Shown piece after piece: positions 28,143 through 36,039 of a stretch of DNA of 64,000 nucleotides. The notes beneath the pieces are model-generated. The model saw only the letters and a list, made by a program, of their open reading frames with translations, had not been told where the DNA came from and made no database searches. The translations under genes were made by a program, and so were the position numbers. Position 1 is the first letter of the stretch. Each line of letters opens with the position of its first letter. Source of the DNA: Asaia bogorensis (lineage in GTDB: Bacteria; Pseudomonadota; Alphaproteobacteria; Acetobacterales; Acetobacteraceae); NCBI GenBank assembly GCA_945868845.1, contig CAMBMS010000004.1, positions 1-64,000 of the forward strand. The letters run 5' to 3'.

Positions 28143-28934
28143 TTACTCCGCGGCGATTTTGGGGCGAGCTAAGAAGATTTTCAGAGTATTCCGCGGTGTG
28201 TGAACGGCGTCCATGACGGAAGTAGTTTCGTATCCGGAATGCGCGATGTAGTCGGCGCATTTTTCGTAGTTGCCGGTGCCGCACTGGTCCTAGTTGGCGG
28301 CGTCCATCAGTTCGGTGAAGGTCTTGGCGTAGACTTCACCAAGTAAGTAACATGGGCTCTGCCAGCTAAATACTTTGCGGGTGGACTTGTTCCAGCGAGT
28401 GCAAAGGTAACGCTGATTGCCGGTCAGGCAGTCAAGGAAAAGGAACGACTGATTGAATTTGTAGCTTTTGTCCTTGCCACGAAAAAATATCGCGAAAGAG
28501 CGGCTTGGATTTATGCCAGTTGAGGAAGTGCTCGTCGTCGCCGAGATTGATATCCCAGGCGAAATTTTTGTGTTGCTTGCACTGCGTGATGCGTTTGTCG
28601 GGCAGGAAGGCGTTAGTATAGAGATAAATGAATGTCCTACGTGCGGGAATTATTGCGACGACTTCCAGCATTTCCTTGTGCAGCAGAGGTTTCCTGCCGG
28701 CGGTAGCGACGACGGGGGCGCCTCATTCATCCACCGTGTCTCGGCAGTCCTGCATGGAAAGTCGTTAGTTCAGGGTTGCGTCGGGGGAGTCGTTCTTCCC
28801 GCAACCGGCGCAGGCGAGGTTGCAGCGGAACAAAGGTTCCAGCATCAGCACCAGGGGTAGCGCTTGCGGCCGAGAAAGTGTTTCTTGACGACATAGGTGC
28901 CGAGTTTGATGTCTTGGTTCAACGGCACAGGCAT
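28143..28934 (-). pseudogene. hpnH: Degraded hpnH (adenosylhopane-forming radical SAM protein)
   Basis: Reading the minus strand frame by frame recovers HpnH. The N-terminus is MPVPLNQDIKLGTYVVKKHF then GRKRYP. A one-base deletion in the C run near 28856 then shifts the frame, after which MLEPLFRCNLACAGCGK still shows the radical-SAM CxxxCxxC. Next come a TAA in LN-stop-RL and a TGA in DE-stop-GAP, the block YLYTNAFLPDKRI, a jump from WDINLGD to EHFLNWHKSKPLFRDIF that loses roughly 80 internal residues, another frameshift, and finally FLFLDCLTGNQRYLC, PCYLLGEVYAKTF, a TAG and NYEKCADYIAHSGYE. The C-terminal stop is at 28143-28145. It starts 11 bases after the stop of ispH, the order seen in hopanoid clusters. 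It cannot make HpnH. Confidence 0.88.
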
Positions 28935-28944
28935 CGTGGGTTTC

Positions 28945-29880
28945 CTAGACTTCCGCAAGCTGAGCGGGGAAGCGGAAGCGGACATTTTCCTTCACCCCGG
29001 CGAGGGTAGACACTTCAACTTCGGCAAAACGGCGCAGCCCGTCAATCACTCCTTGCACGAGCATTTCGGGCGCCGACGCACCGGCGGTGAGGCCAACGGA
29101 GGAAATGCCTGCGAACCATTCCGGTTGCAAGGCGTCTGCGTCGTCGATCAAATAGCTGGGCTTGCCCAGCTCGTCGCCGATTTCCTTCAGCCGGTTCGAG
29201 TTGGAGCTGTTGCGCGAGCCAATGACTAGGATCATGTCCACGGTGCCGGCGAGATCGCGCACAGCCTGCTGGCGGTTCTGCGTAGCGTAGCAGATATCGT
29301 TCAGATTGGGGCCGACAATGGCGGGAAAGCGCGCCTGTAGGGCCTGGATGATGGCACGAGTGTCGTCCACGGACAGCGTGGTCTGGGTGATGTAGGCGAG
29401 TTTCGTGACATCGGCGACGGCAAGGGTGGCGACATCCTCGGCTGTCTGCACCAAATATACGGTACCAGAGATCTGGCCAATCGTGCCTTCGACCTCAGCA
29501 TGGCCGGCATGACCTACCAGAACGATTTCGCGTCCCTGAGCGGCATAGCGCCGGCCCTCATTATGGACTTTTGCGACCAGCGGACAGGTTGCGTCGAGCA
29601 CGGGTAGTCCGCGCATCACGGCCTCCTCCTCTACCCGCCGGGCGACGCCGTGGGCGGAAAAGACGGTCATGGCGCCGGGGGGAACTTCGTCCAGTTCGCT
29701 TATGAAAACGGCGCCGCGCTGGCGCAGATCTCTGACGACATGGCGGTTGTGGACGATTTCATGCCGGACATAGATGGGTGGGCCGTATTTCTTCAGGGCC
29801 CGTTCGACGATCTCGATCGCCCGCTCCACGCCGGCGCAGAAGCCCCTAGGTTGGGCCAGCACGACACGTAACATTCGCAT
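28945..29880 (-). CDS. ispH: 4-hydroxy-3-methylbut-2-enyl diphosphate reductase
   Basis: 311 residues; the last enzyme of the MEP pathway, making IPP and DMAPP. The three cysteines of its [4Fe-4S] cluster are seen in [12 protein letters not shown] (Cys15), [12 protein letters not shown] (about Cys99) and [11 protein letters not shown] (about Cys193). VRHEIVHN, the SAHGV block and the TQTTLS motif are all present, and the frame is intact. It is the only intact gene in an otherwise ruined hopanoid neighbourhood, probably because isoprenoids are needed for quinones and undecaprenyl phosphate regardless of hopanoids. Confidence 0.96.
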   Translation of the reverse strand: MRMLRVVLAQPRGFCAGVERAIEIVERALKKYGPPIYVRHEIVHNRHVVRDLRQRGAVFISELDEVPPGAMTVFSAHGVARRVEEEAVMRGLPVLDATCPLVAKVHNEGRRYAAQGREIVLVGHAGHAEVEGTIGQISGTVYLVQTAEDVATLAVADVTKLAYITQTTLSVDDTRAIIQALQARFPAIVGPNLNDICYATQNRQQAVRDLAGTVDMILVIGSRNSSNSNRLKEIGDELGKPSYLIDDADALQPEWFAGISSVGLTAGASAPEMLVQGVIDGLRRFAEVEVSTLAGVKENVRFRFPAQLAEV

Positions 29881-29987
29881 ACTCCCGCTACTGAAGGGGC
29901 CATAGCGTAACCAGGGCGAATATCCAACAGGTTCGCTTTGGATTATGGCGGTGCCGGCTCAAACTGCCGGGATGGGCTTTCCTGCAC

Positions 29988-30183
29988 CGCTTCGTGACGC
30001 GCGCGGGCGCGGTGCCGATGGGGCGCCACCCCGGTAGGCGTGCTGAAGCCGCTTTGTGGCGATGAACCGTTACTGGAGGTGGCGCTCACCAGTCTGTGCG
30101 CGCTGGGTTTCCTCGAGTTTTAGATCGTGTGCGGGGTGCAGGATCCGGAGGGCCCGGCGTTAGCGGTGGTAGCATGGCTGTAA
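29988..30183 (+). pseudogene. hpnI: Degraded hpnI fragment (hopanoid-associated glycosyltransferase)
   Basis: After a short RFVTRAGAVPM and a frameshift, the plus strand reads GATPVGVLKPLCGDEPLLEVALTSLCA, a stop (TAG at 30121-30123) where homologues have Gln, then IVCGVQDPEGPALAVVAWL and a TAA. This is the N-terminal GT2-type start of HpnI, which adds N-acetylglucosamine to bacteriohopanetetrol. Everything after roughly 70 residues is missing; the next recognisable sequence belongs to HpnK. Confidence 0.78.
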
Positions 30184-30184
30184 A

Positions 30185-30650
30185 CGCGCGGCCGCGGCGG
30201 ATGCGGTGCGGCGGGGGAAGGCGATGCTGGGTTTCGCGGCGGGTCCGCGGCTGGTGGTGATCGAGGGGCCAGCACGTTGCCTGCCGTTGATATTCTTAGC
30301 TTAGTGGATACGCGCGGGTGGTTTGCATTCGGTCAATTACACTTGGCCTTCCGGTTTTTTTGTCCGATGTGCTGGCGGCATGCGGCCATGCGGTGGGTTT
30401 GGGTGCTCGCGTTTATATGTTTGGACCGCGTCTGCTGTTCGTACAGACCCGGTGCGTCGCGCTGCGCATGAACGATCATTATTTTGGTGCCGCCCGGAGA
30501 GGCGCGATAACAGCGGAACGTCTGCCACGCCTGGCGCCGTGTCTGCCGGATGGGTTTTCGGAGATTTATTTTTATCCCGCCCCTGGCCGTGACGCGATGT
30601 TAGCTGCGTTGATGCCAACCTGTGGACGCGCAGCGGAATTGGCAGCACTA
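30185..30650 (+). pseudogene. hpnK: Degraded hpnK fragment (hopanoid-associated YdjC-type deacetylase)
   Basis: Three frames together recover HpnK. AAADAVRRGKAMLGF...LVVIEG comes first, then in another frame LPAVDILSLVDTRGWFAFGQLHLAFRFFCP. After an internal deletion follow LAACGHAVGLGARVYMF, RMNDHYFGAARRGAIT, RLAPCLPDGFSEIYFYPAPGRD and AAELAAL. HpnK removes the acetyl group from GlcNAc-hopanoid. The N-terminal catalytic TADDFG motif and the middle His-x3-His region are gone. hpnJ, usually between hpnI and hpnK, has vanished completely. Confidence 0.8.
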
Positions 30651-30677
30651 TATGATGATCGCATTCTGGAAGTGTAT

Positions 30678-30908
30678 GGAAAAGGTACAGAGCGGATTCC
30701 ACGTTACCTGGCCGTCATAATGTGCGTGGTTGTCGATGAAACCGGGTGCCACGGCTCGGCCATCAGCGTTAATAGTTTGTTTCGCCAGCCTATCCAGCCG
30801 GCCAATCACCACGATCTTGCCATTCTTAGTACCGAGATCGGCTCGAAACGCCGGCAACCCGGAGCCGTCGACAATTAGGCCATGCTTGATCAACAGATCA
30901 TAGGCTAT
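30678..30908 (-). pseudogene. N-acyl-D-amino-acid deacylase-like amidohydrolase, N-terminal fragment
   Basis: The minus-strand reading YDLLIKHGLIVDGSG, then INADGRAVAPGFIDNHAHYDGQVTW and NPLCTFS, matches the first 75 residues of D-aminoacylase-type amidohydrolases, including the metal-binding HxH. A GAGGAGG box is followed, at the right distance, by ATA instead of ATG. Downstream the gene is cut by the hpnK remnant. Not functional. Confidence 0.72.
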
Positions 30909-31054
30909 TGGTCGCCCTCCTCTTCGCAGGGTCGCCCATCACGACCCTGTCGCGCTTGAGAGAACCGTGGCACGATCGCCGTGCGAGTCCAAGACCATGG
31001 CCATCGCTCCGGTTCCGGCGCATCATCGCTGCTTAAAATTGGGAAGGTCCAACC

Positions 31055-32470
31055 ATGTCGCATGCGGCCCTGCGCACGATCTTGCCCGTCGCCGGCTGGC
31101 CTGCCGAGCGTGCCGATGCGGTCCGCTTTACTGGCGGCACCGATCCGATCTTGCCAACGCCCTTCTGCATCGGTGCCGCTGGCGCGGCAACGCTGGCCGC
31201 GACAGGATTGGCGGTGGATGATCTCTGGGCGTTGCGCACAGGGCGGCGGCAATCCGTGGCGGTCGATCTGCGTCAAGCCACGGCGTCCTTACGCAGCGGC
31301 CATTACATGAAACTAGGTGATGGGGAGCTGTCGCACGCACGCAATTCCATCATGGGCGTCTACCCGACGAAGGATAGCCGCTGGAGCTATCTGCACTGCA
31401 ATTTCCCCAATCATCGCGCGGCGGCGCTAAAAGTTTTGAATGTGGCGGAGGATCGCGACGCGGTGGCGCAAGCGGTGCTGGGTTGGAATGCCGCCGATCT
31501 AGAGGAAGCAATCATCGGGGCTAAGGGCGCGGGCGGGATGGTGCGGTCGGCGGTGGAGTGGCGGGATCATCCGCAGGCACGCGCGATTGCGCAACTGCCA
31601 CTGATGGAGGTGTTAAAGATCGGTGATGCGCCGGTGGAGGCGCTACCGGCTGGGGATCGGCCACTGTCTGGCGTGCGAGTTTTGGATCTGACGCGGGTTC
31701 TGGCCGGGCCGACCTGCGCGCGCACGCTCGCGGAGCATGGCGCAGATGTAATGAAGATCACGGCAGCGCATTTACCCAATCTCGGTTACCAGGAGTGGGA
31801 TACTGGACACGGCAAGCTGTCGGCGCAGCTCGATCTGCGCGATGCGGTTGCGGTCGGGACGTTGCGCGCCTTGGTGCGGGAGGCAGACGTGTTTTCGCAA
31901 GGCTATCGGCCTGGGACGCTGGCCGCGCGCGGGTTTTCGCCGGAGGAGTTGGCGGTACTACGGCCGGGGATTGTGTGCGTTTCCTTGTGCGCGTTTGGAC
32001 ATACTGGGCCGTGGGCGTCGCGTCGCGGGTTTGATACGGTGGTGCAGACGGTCAGCGGCATGACCGCCCGGCAGACCGAAATCGTTCCCGGCAAGAAGCC
32101 TGGCCCAGATTTTTATCCCGTATCCGCCATCGATTACTGCACTGGTTATTTGATGGCGTTCGGCGCCATGGTGGCGTTGGCGCGGCGCGCGACAGAGGGT
32201 GGGACCTGGCTGGTGCGCATTTCTCTGGCGCAGGTCGGTAAGTGGATTTTTGATCTCGGCGAAGCGCCCGCCGAGGCGGCGCGCGCAGCACCAGAGGAAT
32301 TTACCATCGACGAGCTAGCGCGCTGGTCGATGACGAGCGAGACGCCATCCGGAACGCTGCGGCATTTGGCGCCGGTGGTGCAATTATCGGAGACCAAACC
32401 GCACTGGGCAAGGCCTTCGGTGCCGCTCGGTTATCATCAGCCAGTATGGCCCCCACGCGACATGGTCTAA
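31055..32470 (+). CDS. CaiB/BaiF-like CoA-transferase with an apparently permuted domain order
   Basis: 471 residues. The canonical CaiB opening, LSGVRVLDLTRVLAGPTCARTLAEHGADVMKI, appears only at about residue 205. It is followed by FSPEELAVLRPGIVCVSLCAFGHTGPWASRRGFDTVVQTVSGM. The first 200 residues carry blocks that in usual family members come near the C-terminus (YLHCNFPNHRAAALKVL, then VEWRDHPQARAIAQLPLMEV). This looks like a circularly permuted or rearranged CoA-transferase. Proteins of this layout exist in the family, but their function is not known to me. The frame is intact over its whole length. It stands alone, downstream of the decayed hopanoid block. Confidence 0.75.
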   Translation: MSHAALRTILPVAGWPAERADAVRFTGGTDPILPTPFCIGAAGAATLAATGLAVDDLWALRTGRRQSVAVDLRQATASLRSGHYMKLGDGELSHARNSIMGVYPTKDSRWSYLHCNFPNHRAAALKVLNVAEDRDAVAQAVLGWNAADLEEAIIGAKGAGGMVRSAVEWRDHPQARAIAQLPLMEVLKIGDAPVEALPAGDRPLSGVRVLDLTRVLAGPTCARTLAEHGADVMKITAAHLPNLGYQEWDTGHGKLSAQLDLRDAVAVGTLRALVREADVFSQGYRPGTLAARGFSPEELAVLRPGIVCVSLCAFGHTGPWASRRGFDTVVQTVSGMTARQTEIVPGKKPGPDFYPVSAIDYCTGYLMAFGAMVALARRATEGGTWLVRISLAQVGKWIFDLGEAPAEAARAAPEEFTIDELARWSMTSETPSGTLRHLAPVVQLSETKPHWARPSVPLGYHQPVWPPRDMV

Positions 32471-32625
32471 GTTAACAAGAGCGAGAGAAAATAACATCGG
32501 TCTGGGGCATGGCGCCAGACAAGAAGCGGATGGACGCGGCAGCATGTAAGGGCATTGCCACGCTACAGAAGCTAATTACCGACGATCCTACGTGCCGGGA
32601 ATTGGCCGGGGACAGGCCCAGCCTT

Positions 32626-32653
32626 GGGGGCAGAGCCCCTGATCTTGCTTCTG
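32626..32653. repeat. GGGGCAGAGCCCC intergenic element (copy b)
   Basis: GGGGGCAGAGCCCCTGATCTTGCTTC: a perfect GGGGC/GCCCC palindrome with the conserved downstream GATCTTGCTT. It lies in the 208-bp gap between the CoA-transferase and the dehydrogenase, which holds nothing else recognisable. Confidence 0.6.
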
Positions 32654-32678
32654 ACCGTAAAGCTCCCAAGGTCTGGTC

Positions 32679-33731
32679 TTACCTCAGGCTATCGGGGCGG
32701 AAGCCTAAGACGCGCTCGAAGCGTTTCGTGTAGAGCGGCCAGGCTTCCGGGTTCACCAGGCGGGGCGGCACGCGGCCGCGTAGGATTTCGATCCATTGTT
32801 CGGCTGTGGCGCGCGACATGGCGAGCGCGGCTTCATGCGTGCCGCCGGCAGTGTGTGGAGTGGCGACGACGTTATCGAGATGCAGCAACGGATGATCGGG
32901 TGGCGGCGGTTCCACGTCGAACACATCAAGGCCGGCGCCGGCGATTTTTTTCATGTTCAGCGCGTCCAGTAGAGCGGTTTCGTTATGGATCAGGCCACGC
33001 GCGGTGTTGATAAAATAGGCGCTTGGCTTCATCCGCGCAAAGGCTTCCGCATCGAACAGATTAATAGTTTCCTTTGTACGCGGACAATGAATGGAAATAA
33101 AATCCGACTGCGCCAGCAATTCGGAGAAGTCGACCTTGCGTGCACCACGGGCCGAAATATGGCCGGCCGTTAAGTAAGGATCATAGGCGATAACGTTCAT
33201 GTCGAACGCTCGACAGAAATGCGCGTTGCGCGTACCGATTTTTCCCAATCCGACGATGCCAACGGTCTTGTTCTGGATGTCATTACCCATCAGGGCATAG
33301 CGGTCATGTGCGTCGCCGCGTAGCAGCGCGCGGTTGGTCAGGCCGATCTTCTTGGATAGCGAGAGAATCAACCCGATCGCGTGTTCGGCAACGGGCTCGA
33401 AATTGGTGCCGGACTGGCTGCAAACGATCACGCCAGCCTTGGTGCAGGCATCGACATCGATCACGTCATAGCCAGCGCCGGTGGAACACATGGCGAGCAA
33501 ATCCGGGCACTGCGCGATTAGCACCGCGTCGCCGAGCCAGGGATCACGTAATTCGGTGCGCGCGCTGACATGGTAGCCCTGGGCACGCTGCATCTCTGGC
33601 CAATTTTTTGCCACGGGTGTCGCGTATTCGAGGCGCGCCAGCTCGATATCGTCCTGTGCTCCTAAAATCTGCTCGGCAACAGGGTGGAAAAACCGTTCGA
33701 AATAAATCAAACGCTTGCGGTTCGGGGCCAT
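32679..33731 (-). CDS. D-2-hydroxyacid dehydrogenase (NAD-dependent, phosphoglycerate dehydrogenase-like)
   Basis: 350 residues. The NAD-binding motif VGIVGLGKIG is near residue 155. The catalytic Arg lies in NTARGLIHNE, Glu in DVFDVEPPP and His in TPHTAGGTHEA. The substrate loop near 90-100 is CSTGAGYDVIDVDA. It oxidises or reduces a D-2-hydroxyacid such as phosphoglycerate, glycerate or lactate; there is no ACT domain, so it is not a full SerA. The start at 33731 (MAPNRKRLIYFERF) has AAGGAT about 8 bases upstream; the longer frame to 33890 would run into the divergent gene. It shares an 88-bp promoter region with the small DUF4286-like gene. Confidence 0.85.
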   Translation of the reverse strand: MAPNRKRLIYFERFFHPVAEQILGAQDDIELARLEYATPVAKNWPEMQRAQGYHVSARTELRDPWLGDAVLIAQCPDLLAMCSTGAGYDVIDVDACTKAGVIVCSQSGTNFEPVAEHAIGLILSLSKKIGLTNRALLRGDAHDRYALMGNDIQNKTVGIVGLGKIGTRNAHFCRAFDMNVIAYDPYLTAGHISARGARKVDFSELLAQSDFISIHCPRTKETINLFDAEAFARMKPSAYFINTARGLIHNETALLDALNMKKIAGAGLDVFDVEPPPPDHPLLHLDNVVATPHTAGGTHEAALAMSRATAEQWIEILRGRVPPRLVNPEAWPLYTKRFERVLGFRPDSLR

Positions 33732-33819
33732 GCGGAAATCCTTTCGGTCGGCGAAGCTGCCAGCTTGGCGAAGCCGCACTTCTCCTGCAACATGTGGCCA
33801 CAGCAGTGGAGACCCCGTG

Positions 33820-34167
33820 ATGCCCTTCAGCACTAAATATTTGTTCGTCGTTAGCATGGATGTGGATGCTGACAAGGAGGCTCTGTTCAACGAGGTCTAC
33901 GATATCGAACATGTCCCCTTGATCTGCCAGGTCCCTGGGGTGCGCGCCGCCACCCGCATCCGGGGCGAGGATTTTACCATGCAACTGGCCGGGCAGACGA
34001 CCCCCAAGCTGCACGAAGGCGCGCGCTACACCGCGATCTATGAAATCGACAGCCCTTCCGTGTTGCTCAGCCCGGAATGGGGCAAGTTTGCCGAACAGGG
34101 CCGCTGGCCGACCGAGGTTCGCCCGTTCACCCGCAACCGTAGCCATAAAGTTTACCAGGTGCGCTAA
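33820..34167 (+). CDS. Small dimeric alpha/beta-barrel protein (DUF4286/EthD-like)
   Basis: 115 residues. KYLFVVSMDVDADKEALFNEVYDIEHVPLICQVPGV followed by RAATRIRG is the typical strand-helix-loop opening of EthD/DUF4286-type ferredoxin-like proteins, with the conserved Asp-x-EHVP and PGV. The C-terminal half (YTAIYEID near 70) gives the second strand pair. The function of the family is mostly unknown. It is divergent from a D-2-hydroxyacid dehydrogenase, so both may serve one catabolic route (inference). Confidence 0.65.
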   Translation: MPFSTKYLFVVSMDVDADKEALFNEVYDIEHVPLICQVPGVRAATRIRGEDFTMQLAGQTTPKLHEGARYTAIYEIDSPSVLLSPEWGKFAEQGRWPTEVRPFTRNRSHKVYQVR

Positions 34168-34209
34168 GGAGCTGGTGTCGGACTTTGCCGAACACCTACT
34201 GAACGTCTA

Positions 34210-34368
34210 CTAGCGGGCGACCTGTATGGCCGACCCGTCGATCCGCCAAGCCTGCCGGGCATTTGCGAGGATATTGGCCGCGTCGGTGCCGCGCGGCATG
34301 GTGTCGGGCCGGTGCAGCCGCAGAATAAAATCCTCATAAGTCATGGGAGCGGCGCCCGGCGCCGTCAT
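34210..34368 (-). CDS. Hypothetical 52-aa protein coupled to the preceding gene
   Basis: Reads MTAPGAAPMTYEDFILRLHR, then PDTMPRGTDAANILANARQ and ends IDGSAIQVAR-TAG. Its ATG begins at 34368, immediately before the stop of the 65-residue gene (ATGA-type overlap), which is the main reason to believe it. The composition is protein-like and soluble. No family recognised. Confidence 0.5.
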   Translation of the reverse strand: MTAPGAAPMTYEDFILRLHRPDTMPRGTDAANILANARQAWRIDGSAIQVAR

Positions 34369-34566
34369 TCAGGTGCAGGTGCCGGTCGAGGGCGCGATGG
34401 CGCAACAGGAATAGTCTGCCTTGCCGCTGGCGCCGAAAGCACGCCCAACCAGCGGCACCGCCAGCATCAGGACCAGTGCGATAACGATGACTACCCTGAC
34501 CGACCATTTACGTGCTGCCGGGTTGAGGCTGTGAGGCTCATCATGTGGGGGGGATATTTTATCCAT
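34369..34566 (-). CDS. Hypothetical 65-aa single-span membrane protein
   Basis: A 22-residue polar N-terminus is followed by one strong hydrophobic segment (VRVVIVIALVLMLAVPLVG, about 23-41). A short C-terminal stretch carries three cysteines (YSCCAIAPSTGTCT), which would be periplasmic with N-in topology. The stop overlaps the start of the next small gene. The Cys-rich tail hints at metal or disulfide chemistry, but no family is recognised. Confidence 0.45.
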   Translation of the reverse strand: MDKISPPHDEPHSLNPAARKWSVRVVIVIALVLMLAVPLVGRAFGASGKADYSCCAIAPSTGTCT

Positions 34567-34702
34567 CTCTATTCAATTCGATCAACCGCAGCTTGCGTCA
34601 TGGCAGGCGCATCATCGGCACAAACTCATGGCAAGACTATGGCGATCTCCACAGGGCTGCGTTTCGCCGGACGCGGGCATGCCGCGCCAAGTTGTGTTGT
34701 TT

Positions 34703-35026
34703 CAGAACATTGGACTGCCCCTAGTGCGATATGCGTCCTGCGCAGCGGTCAGGGTGCGGGGTCCGTCCGCTAGATCGCGCGGGTGGTTCGTCAGGGCGGC
34801 GGTATCGCGCCAGCAATCCACCCCGCCCAGGCTGGGCTGCGCGAACAGAACGCCGGCGCGTCCGGGGGCGACTCGACCAGGCGGTATCGAACGGCGTGCG
34901 CTGCAGTTGCAGAAAGCTGGCCGCATTTAGCCCCAATAAAATACTGGTGAGCGCTGCCGGCGGGGCACCGGAGGCGGCGAGGCAGGCGGCACCAAGAAGC
35001 GGAATAAAGATCGCTACGCGAAACAT
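34703..35026 (-). pseudogene. Possible degraded membrane protein gene
   Basis: The reading MFRVAIFIPLLGAACLA with ALTSILLGLNAASFLQL looks like two membrane segments. After a frameshift the minus strand continues GGVDCWRDTAALTNHPRDLADGPRT, which has natural composition. This suggests one frameshifted gene, but the family is not recognised. The rest of the 34567-35238 gap shows nothing else except repeat copy 3. Confidence 0.3.
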
Positions 35027-35075
35027 GGAACGATAATCGCGCAAAGAGGTAAACGGGACCTTGCGCGGTATTTTC

Positions 35076-35120
35076 GTTTGCAGTCCGGCTCCGACCCACT
35101 CCCCCATATTTGCCCCCGGC
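35076..35120. repeat. Intergenic repeat, copy 3 (diverged)
   Basis: GTTTGCAGTCCGGCTCCGAC followed by CCACTCCCCC aligns with copies 1 and 2 (13541, 23752) over about 30 bases, but the right core GCCCAACGAC is lost. Confidence 0.4.
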
Positions 35121-35238
35121 CATGTGCATCGCTATGTTCCGCCCGCCGCCGGACAGGGTGCCGGCCGGGGTTCCATGCGGTCGCGCACACTCAGGGGGCC
35201 TTCCCCATGAATGTTCGCACGCGCGGAGAAGGACAGAC

Positions 35239-35904
35239 GTGGTTGATATTTTCGATGAAGTCGATGAGGAACTTCGGGCCGACCGCGCCCAGGCGCTGCT
35301 GAAGCGCTATGTCGCCGTGCTGATCGCCGGCGCCGTGCTGATCGTCGGCGCGACGGGGGCCTGGCAGGGCTGGCGCTGGTGGCAGGCCAAGCAAGACCTG
35401 GCGGCGGCGGAGGCTTTTCTGGTTGCCCTGCGCGGCGCCGAGGTGCTGACCCCGGCCAGCGCCGTGTCCGATCGTGCCACCGTCGTGGCGCAATTTGAAC
35501 AGATGGCCATAGACGCGCCGTCTGGCTATCGTTCCCTCGCGCGTCTGCGCGCCGCCGGGCTGCGGGCTCAGGCAGGGGACCGCGCTGGCGCGACATCCCT
35601 GGCTCAGGCCGTGGCGAGCGACAGCGCCACCGATCCGGTGCTGCGCGACTATGCCATTCTGATGACGGTGCAGTACCAGATCGATGAGGGTGACCCCGCC
35701 TTGTTGCAGATGCGCCTGGCGCCTTTGTTGGCGCCCGATAATTCGTGGTACGGTCTAGCGCGGGAAGCGCAGGCCCTGCTGGCCGTGCGCCAGGGACAGC
35801 AAGGCCAGGCGCGAGATATCCTGCGCGAACTAGCGAAAGACGTGACCGCGCCGGATGGCGTGCGCGCGCGCGCCAACGCCTTGCTGGGCCGGATCGGCGG
35901 CTAG
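35239..35904 (+). CDS. YfgM-like tetratricopeptide-like membrane protein
   Basis: 221 residues from a GTG start with AAGGA 7 bases before it; the first codons VVDIFDEVDEELRADRAQ match alphaproteobacterial family members. One membrane span (about 25-46, YVAVLIAGAVLIVGATGAW) anchors a periplasmic TPR-like helical domain. YfgM-type proteins work with the PpiD chaperone at the SecYEG translocon. It is followed by bamB and der, the conserved alphaproteobacterial order, which supports the assignment. Confidence 0.82.
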   Translation: MVDIFDEVDEELRADRAQALLKRYVAVLIAGAVLIVGATGAWQGWRWWQAKQDLAAAEAFLVALRGAEVLTPASAVSDRATVVAQFEQMAIDAPSGYRSLARLRAAGLRAQAGDRAGATSLAQAVASDSATDPVLRDYAILMTVQYQIDEGDPALLQMRLAPLLAPDNSWYGLAREAQALLAVRQGQQGQARDILRELAKDVTAPDGVRARANALLGRIGG

Positions 35905-36039
35905 CGCGTGATGACTGCGGGCGACATCGCCTTGGATCTGAATCGCGGCCTCAAATCAACATGGGGAACGGGGTACGTGGCCTCCCAAACGCTTCCCGCT
36001 CCCAGACCCGACCGGGTCGTCACGCCTTAAGAGGATCAT

